DNA from: Actinomadura violacea
GTDB lineage: Bacteria > Actinomycetota > Actinomycetes > Streptosporangiales > Streptosporangiaceae
Assembly: GCF_017573465.1 (NCBI RefSeq)
Contig: NZ_JAGEPF010000028.1
Location: 1-64,000 of the forward strand
Reading direction: 5' to 3'
DNA length: 64,000 nt
How positions within the stretch are numbered: position 1 is the first letter of the stretch; every line of letters begins with the position of its first letter. Under the pieces are notes generated by a model. The model worked only from the letters and a program-made list of their open reading frames with translations, searched no databases and was not told the origin of the DNA. Made by a program: the position numbers and the translations under genes. Shown piece by piece: positions 43,335-50,406 of this stretch.

Positions 43335-43970
43335 TCAGACGCCGGAGTTCCAGCGGTTCAGCGCGGCGTAGGCGGGCTGCCACTGGGCGGCGTAGGCGGC
43401 GCGGGCGGGCGGGGGCAGCGGGGCGAGCATCACCGCGGCGTTGTCCTCGGTGGCGCCGTCCAGCAGCCACGGCAGCAGCCGGGGCGCGTTGGGGCCGATC
43501 TTCTGGCCGTGGACCTGCCCGAAGTGCGCCCACTGCTGCGGGGTGGCGACCGCCTGGATCAGCGGCAGCGTCTGGTCCTCCTCGTGCCCGAGGTGCCCGT
43601 TCAGGCCGGTGACCAGGGCGTCGACCAGATCCCCGAGCCGGTCGAGCGGGCCGTCAGGGTCGGCCAGCGCCGCGTCGATCGCCGCGATGACCTCGTCGAC
43701 GGCGGCGTGCTCGGCTTCCATCGCCTCCAGCAGCGCCAGGTCGTCCGGCCGGTCGGCCAGCGTCCGGCGCAGCGCGGGCCACAGCGCGTCGTCCTCGGCG
43801 GTGTGGTGGACGTGCAGGGAGGTGGTGAACAGCTCCCAGCCGGCGGCGGTACGAAGCAGCGCGCGGGGGTCGTCGTCCGGGCGGGCGGTGGCCTTGGCCA
43901 GGTGTTCCAGCTCGCGCCGCAGCGCGTCGTGCATGACGTACATCGCCGTCATGTCGAGCGTTTCGCTCAC
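43335..43970 (-). CDS. Hemerythrin-like (HHE) protein
   Basis: A 211-residue soluble four-helix protein with the iron-ligand histidines and acids in their usual order: MYVMHDALRRELEHLA, SLHVHHTAEDDALWPALRR, AMEAEHAAVDEVI and LNGHLGHEEDQTLPLIQ. Such proteins bind a di-iron centre and are linked to oxygen, nitric oxide or redox sensing. The gene follows the AhpD-like gene by 27 bases, so the two form one transcript, and a LysR gene is divergent from them. Confidence 0.9.
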   Translation of the reverse strand: MSETLDMTAMYVMHDALRRELEHLAKATARPDDDPRALLRTAAGWELFTTSLHVHHTAEDDALWPALRRTLADRPDDLALLEAMEAEHAAVDEVIAAIDAALADPDGPLDRLGDLVDALVTGLNGHLGHEEDQTLPLIQAVATPQQWAHFGQVHGQKIGPNAPRLLPWLLDGATEDNAAVMLAPLPPPARAAYAAQWQPAYAALNRWNSGV

Positions 43971-43997
43971 TGCAGACTCCTATCGTCGTGGGAGGGT

Positions 43998-44459
43998 TCA
44001 GCCCCAGGTGGCGCCGGCGGGCTCCTTGATGGAGGCGTTGAGGCGGTTGAACATGTTGGTCACGCCGATCAGCAGGATCAGCGCGGCGATCTGCTTCTCG
44101 TCGTAGTGGTCGGCGACCTGGTCCCACAGCCGGTCGTCCACCGCGTCATCGGAGCGGTCGGCCAGCCGGGTGACCGCCTCGGTCAGCGCCAGCGCGGCCC
44201 GTTCGGCGTCGTCGAAGAACGGCGCCTCCCGCCACGCGGCGACCGCCGCGATCCGCTCGGTGCTCTCCCCGGCCTTGGCCAGGTTGGCGTTGTGCGCGTG
44301 CACGCACGCCGAGCAGCCGTTGATCTGACTGGCGCGCAGCCCGACGATCTCCTGCAGCTCGTGGGAGATGCCGCCGGCGTTCACGGCCTTGAAGATCGCC
44401 CCGATGCCCTTCATGCCGTCGGGCAGCACGTAGGCGGGGTTGGTCATCCGCGCTTGCAT
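43998..44459 (-). CDS. Carboxymuconolactone decarboxylase/AhpD-like protein
   Basis: A 153-residue protein with the AhpD-type redox motif: GLRASQINGCSACVHAHN gives E, C49, C52 and H in the standard spacing. The rest is helical, ending in LLIGVTNMFNRLNASIKEPA. AhpD-like proteins have peroxidase or thiol-reductase activity and often respond to oxidative stress. ATG 44459 has a GGAAACGA purine stretch upstream; longer readings are low-complexity. It is the first gene of a pair with hemerythrin, divergent from LysR. Confidence 0.92.
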   Translation of the reverse strand: MQARMTNPAYVLPDGMKGIGAIFKAVNAGGISHELQEIVGLRASQINGCSACVHAHNANLAKAGESTERIAAVAAWREAPFFDDAERAALALTEAVTRLADRSDDAVDDRLWDQVADHYDEKQIAALILLIGVTNMFNRLNASIKEPAGATWG

Positions 44460-44603
44460 GATCGTTTCCTTTCGTGGAGGGAAGCGGCCGGCCCGGCCGT
44501 CACATCGGCTCGGTCCGATCCGTCGATCGGTGTGACGGGCCGCCGCTGACCAGCACCAACCCTCACCGGGGCGCCGGCCGCGATCAACGTAAACTTCGCG
44601 CAC

Positions 44604-44631
44604 GTGCTGATAACGCACGGCTTATCACCGC
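44604..44631. promoter_or_regulatory. LysR-type binding site between AhpD-like and LysR genes
   Basis: TGATAA (44608-44613) and TTATCA (44622-44627) form an inverted repeat, with further matches at the outer G/C positions. The spacing fits the T-N11-A class of LysR box. The site lies 15-40 bases before the LysR start, which suits autorepression with activation of the divergent pair. Confidence 0.55.
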
Positions 44632-44645
44632 AGATGGGGGCACAG

Positions 44646-45545
44646 ATGGAGCTGCGGGACATCGAGATCTTCCTGGCCCTGGCCGAGGAACTGCACTTCG
44701 GCCGGACCGCCGCGCGCCTGCACGTGACCCAGGCGCGCATCAGCCAGGCGATCGGCCAGCAGGAACGCCGCCTCGGCGGAGCGTTGTTCGACCGCTCCAA
44801 CCGCCGCCAGATCCGTCTCACCCCGCTCGGCCGCCAGCTCCGCGACGACCTGACCCCCGTCTACGCGGGGCTGCGCGACAGCCTGGAACGCGCCCGCCTG
44901 GCCGCCCGGGGCATCACCGCCGTACTGCGCATCGGCCTGATGCCCTTCAACATCGCCGAACTGCACCCCTACTGGAAGCGATTCCGCGAGCTGCATCCCC
45001 AATGGCAGTTGCAGATCCGTCCCGGATCACTGACCGACCCGTTCGCCGGTCTCCGCACCGGCGACGTCGACGTCCTCGTCGCCTGGCTGCCCGTGGAGGA
45101 ACCCGACCTGATCGTCGGCCCGGCCCTTCTCGTCGACCGCCGGATCCTGGGCGTCGCAGCCGACCACGAACTCGCCGAGCGGTCCTCCGTGCCGCTGGAC
45201 GCGTTCGCCGACCATCCCCAGGCCAGCGCCCATCTCAACCTGGACTACTGGGAGGACCAGTACCTGCCCTTCTACACTCCGAGCGGCCACGCCATCGAAC
45301 GCAGCGAGTTCGTCGCCGACGCCGGCGAACTCATCAACCTCGTGGCCACCGGCGAGATCGTCCATCCCTTCCCCGGCCATGTCACCCGCTACTGGTCCCT
45401 GCCCCACATCACCTGGATCCCCATCCCGGCCATGCCGACCCTCACCTACGCCCTGATCTGGCGCGCCGACGCCGAGACCGACGCCATTCGCGCGCTCGCC
45501 GGCACCGTGAGGAAGATCGGCCCGACCCGCCTCGACGAGCGCTGA
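44646..45545 (+). CDS. LysR-family regulator
   Basis: A 299-residue LysR protein. The helix-turn-helix is in LHFGRTAARLHVTQARISQA (residues about 17-36), followed by the substrate-binding domain (VLRIGLMPFNIAELHPYWKR, then two Rossmann-like lobes) to the C-terminus. ATG 44646 directly precedes the usual MELRDIEIFLALAEEL start; upstream in-frame starts at 44604 and 44634 would overlap the operator. It should activate the divergent AhpD/hemerythrin pair in response to an unknown inducer. Confidence 0.92.
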   Translation: MELRDIEIFLALAEELHFGRTAARLHVTQARISQAIGQQERRLGGALFDRSNRRQIRLTPLGRQLRDDLTPVYAGLRDSLERARLAARGITAVLRIGLMPFNIAELHPYWKRFRELHPQWQLQIRPGSLTDPFAGLRTGDVDVLVAWLPVEEPDLIVGPALLVDRRILGVAADHELAERSSVPLDAFADHPQASAHLNLDYWEDQYLPFYTPSGHAIERSEFVADAGELINLVATGEIVHPFPGHVTRYWSLPHITWIPIPAMPTLTYALIWRADAETDAIRALAGTVRKIGPTRLDER

Positions 45546-45660
45546 ACGGAACACCCCTGCAACTGCGGAAAAGGTGAGCCGGCGAGGGCGGCGTGGCCGT
45601 CCTCGGCGTCCGCGTCCCCGCATTCGCCCTGGTCGGCGGACGGGACGTGAACGATGAAGG

Positions 45661-46428
45661 TCAGACGGGCGGCATCAGATCGCTCTCGCTGATGGTGTAC
45701 GTCAGCGGGGGATAGACGAAGTCCGTTTCATTGTTCTCCCGGCGGCGTAGCCGGTAGAACTCGCGGCTCTGCTCATCGTCGGCCAACGTGAGCGGCACAT
45801 CCTGTGGGAGGAATGCGTGCCCGTCGCGGAACCGAACGAGGGTCTTTGACGTCCGGAAGGTCACGCCCAGCCATTGGTCGTCCGCCGTCTGAGCGGACGA
45901 GTCCAGTACGATCTTGTGCTTGAGTCGCCGGTTCGAGTCGATGGAGAATGCGACGATGCTGTTGTGGGCGAGTGGAATCTCGAACCTCTCGCCGGTCTCC
46001 TTCGATTCGCAGATCAGTTTCCTCGGCGGATTCGCTTCGGCCTGCTGATAGCAGGAGAAGACGGCGATAAAGGACCCGTCGGCCAGATCGAGGGCCTGGT
46101 CGGAATGGCTGCCCATGGTCTTGTAGACGTTCGTGTAGTTCTCGATGAGAGCGTTGTTGAAGCCGACCGGAAACGCCGCCCGTTCTTGAATCCGTTGCGC
46201 CAGCCGTTCGTGCACCGCCCGGAAACGCTGCGGCGGGACGCTGTATCGAGTGGTGGTACGGACGAGAGGCACGCAGTCCGCCTCGTCGACCTTGGTGAGC
46301 ACGGCGCCACGCCGGCCTTTTCCCACGTCTTCCCAACGAGTCGACGCGGACAGCTCGGCGAAGAGGTTCTCCTCGGTCGTCAAGGCGTACGAGAGGATCT
46401 CATCCGAGATGCTAGGCGTGGGGGGCAA
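45661..46428 (-). CDS. AlkB-like 2-oxoglutarate/Fe(II) oxygenase, short form
   Basis: A 255-residue soluble oxygenase. The double-stranded beta-helix shows the iron triad H108-x-D110 (TMGSHSDQALDL) and H171 (RLKHKIVLD), with R192 (GVTFRTSKT) as probable 2-oxoglutarate anchor. The start is a TTG at 46428, which overlaps the upstream oxygenase gene by 17 bases; no better start is visible without losing the N-terminus. Family members hydroxylate or demethylate nucleic acids, peptides or metabolites. It looks like a diverged paralogue of its neighbour. Confidence 0.75.
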   Translation of the reverse strand: MPPTPSISDEILSYALTTEENLFAELSASTRWEDVGKGRRGAVLTKVDEADCVPLVRTTTRYSVPPQRFRAVHERLAQRIQERAAFPVGFNNALIENYTNVYKTMGSHSDQALDLADGSFIAVFSCYQQAEANPPRKLICESKETGERFEIPLAHNSIVAFSIDSNRRLKHKIVLDSSAQTADDQWLGVTFRTSKTLVRFRDGHAFLPQDVPLTLADDEQSREFYRLRRRENNETDFVYPPLTYTISESDLMPPV

Positions 46429-47653
46429 CGTAGTCTCCCGTGTTCATGCTGAAGAAGAACGCGTCGCCGTAATCGATGAAGGACGAGGTCCTGTTCTCCT
46501 CGGCGTACAGTCTGCGCAGTTCGTTCATGCCCTCCGGTGTGGGCGGCTCCAGCCTCACCAGATCTCCGTCCGCTTTGAGGAACGTGCGGCCGTTCTTGTG
46601 GACGGCTTCGGCGCTCGAACAGCGCACCACGTATCCCATGCGGGTCGGGAGCAGCCCGGCGTCCAACGCCGAGGGCCGGATCTCGTGCGTGTACAGGCGG
46701 TTGGTGGACAGCGGCATGAAGAACACGGAGCCTGGATAGAGGGTCACGGTGAACTGCGGGGGGAGTGCGCCCCCGTCGCGTTCTCCGGTCGGCTCCTTGA
46801 GGCGAAAGTGGAGCTTGGTCAGCCCGCTGATGCCCTTCACGCCGTGGTCGAAGGCATCCTCGGCCAGGGGTTGCAGTTTGTCGAGCCCCTCATAGAAGGT
46901 GCAGAAGGCCATGATGCCGTTGACGGGCATGTCCTTGGTCTTGTCGGCATGCGCCGAGATCTTGGCCTTGGATTGCTTGCGCTCGTCGGTGGCGGGGGTG
47001 TTGTGGTAGATCTGAGCGAGCACGTGATTCAGCGGCGCCTGGTTCCGGAAGACGGCGGCGGCCTCGCGGTTCAGCGCCTCGACGATGCGCGTGTCGGTCG
47101 GACGGAAGCCCTCGGTCGGCCCCGAGAGATTCGTCGAGCACCGGAGCAGGCGGAAATGCAGCTCGTCGCCGTTTCGCGTGACCGGCGTCAGATAGATTCC
47201 CTTGCGATGGGCTGTTCCGGGCTTGGTGGACTCCGTCAGGGACTGGAACGCGTGCTCCGCGCGGATCCGGTTGAAGTGATCGGAGCCGAGGTCGAAAAAG
47301 CGGCGATAGTGCACGCCGGCGCCGTGTACGCGGATGGGAACCTGGCCGGGGTCGACGAAGGACCAAGGTTCGTCGGCGTCCTCGCGGTACCCGTGCGAAA
47401 GCTCCCGGATAACGAATACCCGGGCCGCCGCATGCAGTTGGCGGCCGCTGATCCCGGATACATCGCCACACAAATAGACGGTCTTCTGTGCGAGGTCGAG
47501 GGAACCAGATGCAAGGTCCTCTTGCGTGATCGTGGACCCGAAAAAATCCTTGACAAATTCATGGTCCCGCAAGGTCGAAGGCGCGACCAAGATGTTGCGC
47601 GCATCTTCGAGGCAGGCTTCTGCTGGTTCCGTCATGTGACCTGTACCCGCCAT
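46412..47653 (-). CDS. AlkB-like 2-oxoglutarate/Fe(II) oxygenase, long form
   Basis: A 413-residue protein whose central part carries the same oxygenase fold: iron ligands H235-x-D237 (KISAHADKTKDM), a distal histidine at about residue 323 (LYTHEIRPS) and an arginine in MGYVVRCSSAEAV. It has an extra N-terminal domain of about 170 residues (VYLCGDVSGISGRQLHAAAR, GIYLTPVTRNGDELHFRLLR). ATG 47653 has a GGGAG site 6 bases upstream. The gene overlaps and probably shares a transcript with the shorter oxygenase. The substrate cannot be read from sequence; DNA/RNA repair or natural-product tailoring are possible. Confidence 0.75.
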   Translation of the reverse strand: MAGTGHMTEPAEACLEDARNILVAPSTLRDHEFVKDFFGSTITQEDLASGSLDLAQKTVYLCGDVSGISGRQLHAAARVFVIRELSHGYREDADEPWSFVDPGQVPIRVHGAGVHYRRFFDLGSDHFNRIRAEHAFQSLTESTKPGTAHRKGIYLTPVTRNGDELHFRLLRCSTNLSGPTEGFRPTDTRIVEALNREAAAVFRNQAPLNHVLAQIYHNTPATDERKQSKAKISAHADKTKDMPVNGIMAFCTFYEGLDKLQPLAEDAFDHGVKGISGLTKLHFRLKEPTGERDGGALPPQFTVTLYPGSVFFMPLSTNRLYTHEIRPSALDAGLLPTRMGYVVRCSSAEAVHKNGRTFLKADGDLVRLEPPTPEGMNELRRLYAEENRTSSFIDYGDAFFFSMNTGDYVAPHA

Positions 47654-47747
47654 TCGTACTCCCGGACGGTAGAGGGTATAAGATTATCACTCTTCAGCTT
47701 GGCGACGCCTTGGCCGAACGGTGCTCGCCTCGCGAAGGGCTATTCGA

Positions 47748-48218
47748 ATGAGCGGCGATGATCCGGAGGGGATCGTGCTGGAGAAGTTGCCGGACGCTCT
47801 GTGGGCCACTCGGTACGTCGGTGATCGCTTTCCGGCGTCGCCGCTGGTGGCCGCCAGGCCTGGGCTCGCCGATGGGGCCAACTGCCAGCTGTTCGCTTAT
47901 GAGGTGCTCAGACTGTTCCAACTCGACCCGCCTGACCTGCGGTCGAGTGAGCTCTGGGCTGACGCGGAGTTCACCGAGCGGGTCCCGGAGGCTCGTCCTT
48001 TGGACCTGGTCCTGTTCAACGCCACTCAGCAGGCGTGGGGTGCTCATGTGGGAGTCTGCGCCGGTGACGATCGGATCCTGCACTTGTGCGCCGAGGTCGG
48101 ATACCCCGTCGTCTGGAGCTGGCGGGAGTTCTCGGACCGGAAGCGGTACGGGACTTTGGTCGGCATCAAACGGGTAGTGCGTCGCCTGCACGAGCGTCCG
48201 CAGCCCTCGGAGGCATAG
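47748..48218 (+). CDS. NlpC/P60-like cysteine hydrolase-fold protein
   Basis: A 156-residue protein. The sequence around the putative nucleophile is GLADGANCQLFAYEVLRLF, and the histidine strand reads WGAHVGVCAGDDRILHLCAE, in the order and spacing of NlpC/P60 folds. There is no signal peptide, so it is likely cytoplasmic, unlike the cell-wall peptidases of this superfamily. Actinomycetes have many such solitary proteins of unknown role. I start at ATG 47748, since the longer reading from 47721 adds only unrelated residues. Confidence 0.65.
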   Translation: MSGDDPEGIVLEKLPDALWATRYVGDRFPASPLVAARPGLADGANCQLFAYEVLRLFQLDPPDLRSSELWADAEFTERVPEARPLDLVLFNATQQAWGAHVGVCAGDDRILHLCAEVGYPVVWSWREFSDRKRYGTLVGIKRVVRRLHERPQPSEA

Positions 48219-48429
48219 GCGGCGCTGTTCAGCCGGGCTGATCCACTGGCCGCGGAGCGGCTGATCAGGGGGTGTGGGCATAGCCGAAAGTTATGTTTCG
48301 GCTGATGCCGCGGAGCACCGAGGTGCGGCGATACTTCCGGTGCCCCTCCGACCGGGTGGTCGGCGGGGCGTGCGGCCGGGGCCGCGGTCCCGGACGCGAC
48401 CGCGTCGGCGACAGAAGGGAGCCGGACCC

Positions 48430-48480
48430 GCCGGCCGCCGGGAGGGCTCCTCCTCACCGCGAAGTCTCCCGGCGGCCGGC
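48430..48480. terminator. Bidirectional hairpin terminator
   Basis: GCCGGCCGCCGGGAG (48430-48444) pairs perfectly with CTCCCGGCGGCCGGC (48466-48480) across a 21-base loop. It lies between two convergent genes (stops at 48218 and 48511), 31 bases after the hydrolase stop, and can serve both. Confidence 0.75.
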
Positions 48481-48510
48481 CGTGCGGCATTCCATGGCGG
48501 GCGCGCTCGG

Positions 48511-50112
48511 TCAGAGGCGTCCGTGGACGGCCTCGGGGCCGGTGACCGGGACCCCCGTCCTCAGCGTCTTCGCGTTTGCCGTCGGCTCGATGTACGACGG
48601 CTCCGGATCCGGTTCGGGCGTGCAGGTCTTGGCGATGAAGCCCTTCCCTGAAGGCAGGGTCCCGTCGCGCAGGTATGCGGCGAACGTGTCGTCCAGGCAG
48701 GCGTTGCCGTGGAACAGGATCTCGTGGAAGCTGCCGCCGTTCTGGACGACGAGCTTCGAGCCGGGCAGCGCCTTGTGCATCGCGACGCCTCCCGGGTACG
48801 GGGTGGCCGCGTCCTCGGTCGCCTGGAACAGCAGGACGGGCGGCAGGCCCTTACCAGTGATCTTGAGGCGGCCCTTGCCGGCAGGCGAGGGCCAGAACAT
48901 GCACGCGGCGTTGTACCACATGTTGTTGTAGGTGTAGAAGGGCGCGACCGCGTTCACCTTCGCCTGGTCCTTCTTCCAGAACTCCCAGTCGCGCGGCCAG
49001 GTGCTCTCGGTGCATTGCGCGGCGTTGTAGTTGGGGAAGGCGCCGTCGTCCGGGCCGGGCGCGGCGTACCGGTTGTAGGCGATGTTCAGCGGCTTGGTGT
49101 CGTGCTTGGTGAAGTACGCCGACAGGACGGTCGCCATCCGGGGCCAGCGCAGGAAGTTGTAGCCGCCACCGTAGAAGGTGTCCTCGAACTCGGCCGGGCC
49201 GATGTTCCCGGTGGCGGGCGCGGCGGGCACCGGATGGGCGCGCAGGGCGTCCTCCATCGCGTAGTACTTCTTGATCACCTCCTTCGCGTCGCCGCCCAGG
49301 TGGTAGACGGAGTCGGCTTTGGCGGTCCATGCGGCGAAGGCGTGGAAGCGCCGTTCGTGCTCCTTGTCCTGCAGGATGTTGTGGTCGTACCAGGAGATGG
49401 CGGGGCCGACGATGCTGTCCAGGACCATGCGCCGCACGTGGGACGGGAAGAGCTGGCCGTAGGTCGAGCCGAGCGAGGTGCCCCACGAGCCGCCATAGAA
49501 GTTGATCTTCTGGACGCCGAGCGCGCGGCGGATCGCGTCCATGTCCCGCGCGTTGTCCTCGGTGGTCATGTGCGGCAGCACGCTGCTCCAGTTCGCCGCG
49601 CAGTCGGCGGCGTATTTGGCGGCCTTCTCCAGCCACGCCTTCGCGGTGCCGTGTTCGTACTGGTAGTCGGGCCGTTCGGCGTCGAAGTAGTGCGGGTCGC
49701 AGACGACGTGCGGTTCGCTGCCGTTGGTGCCGCGCGGGTCGAAGCCGATCCAGTCGTAGGCGGCGGCCACGTCCGCCGGCATCTGGCCGGCGATGTAGGC
49801 GGGCATCCACAGGCCGCTGTCGCCGGGGCCGCCCGGGTTCAGCAGGATCGGGCCCTGCCGCTTCGCCGTCGGCGCGGTCGCGGGCAGCCGGTCGAGCTTG
49901 ATCTTGATCTTCGCCCCGTGCGGGCGGGCGTGGTCGAGCGGGACCGCCAGCATCGCGCACTGCAGCGCGGGCGTGGCCGGATCCCCGCAGGACGACCAGT
50001 TCAGCCGGTCCGGGCCGGGGGCGCCGGCCCCGGGGGCCGCGGCGGCCGGGCTCGCGGCGCCCAGCGCGGTGGCCGCGAGGCCCGCGGTCAGCAGTGCCCA
50101 TCGTTTCCTCAC
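48511..50112 (-). CDS. Secreted tripeptidyl-aminopeptidase-like hydrolase (S33, TAP-like)
   Basis: A 533-residue exported alpha/beta hydrolase. GTG 50112 follows a GGAGGACAT site and starts a signal peptide (RKRWALLTAGLAATALGAAS, ending ASPAAAAPG). The catalytic serine is S209 in NFYGGSWGTSLGS. The aspartate lies in PPVLLFQATEDAATPYPGG and the histidine in NGGSFHEILFHGNACLD, within the TAP-like C-terminal domain. The oxyanion region reads ILLNPGGPGDSGLW. Streptomyces tripeptidyl aminopeptidases of this type remove N-terminal tripeptides. Its position beside a collagenase and a peptide importer suggests extracellular peptide trimming. Confidence 0.9.
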   Translation of the reverse strand: MRKRWALLTAGLAATALGAASPAAAAPGAGAPGPDRLNWSSCGDPATPALQCAMLAVPLDHARPHGAKIKIKLDRLPATAPTAKRQGPILLNPGGPGDSGLWMPAYIAGQMPADVAAAYDWIGFDPRGTNGSEPHVVCDPHYFDAERPDYQYEHGTAKAWLEKAAKYAADCAANWSSVLPHMTTEDNARDMDAIRRALGVQKINFYGGSWGTSLGSTYGQLFPSHVRRMVLDSIVGPAISWYDHNILQDKEHERRFHAFAAWTAKADSVYHLGGDAKEVIKKYYAMEDALRAHPVPAAPATGNIGPAEFEDTFYGGGYNFLRWPRMATVLSAYFTKHDTKPLNIAYNRYAAPGPDDGAFPNYNAAQCTESTWPRDWEFWKKDQAKVNAVAPFYTYNNMWYNAACMFWPSPAGKGRLKITGKGLPPVLLFQATEDAATPYPGGVAMHKALPGSKLVVQNGGSFHEILFHGNACLDDTFAAYLRDGTLPSGKGFIAKTCTPEPDPEPSYIEPTANAKTLRTGVPVTGPEAVHGRL

Positions 50113-50406
50113 ATGTCCTCCTTCGGTGAGCGCGCCGCGGACGGGCGCGCTCCGCGACGGATCATCAGCGATGTGCAATGTCACATACCACACTTCAGGA
50201 ACAGGCGTTACCTAACCGTGATCATTGTGCCCGGTGATGGCACGGGCTCTTCTTGCAGGGGCAATTCCGAGCCGCGGCACCGGGCCCGGTGAAAAGCAGG
50301 ACGGCGCGGTCATAGCGAAGGTTTATGGGGTCGCTTATGACCGGCGATCGGTTTCCGCATTCAGACTGCGGGCGCACGTTCCCCCCACCCCCGGAGGAAG
50401 CCCCCC

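Noticed and set aside
50171..50186. CRP-like site ATGTG...CACAT upstream of the secreted hydrolase and collagenase
   Set aside because: The spacing is two bases shorter than the CRP consensus and a match this short is expected by chance.
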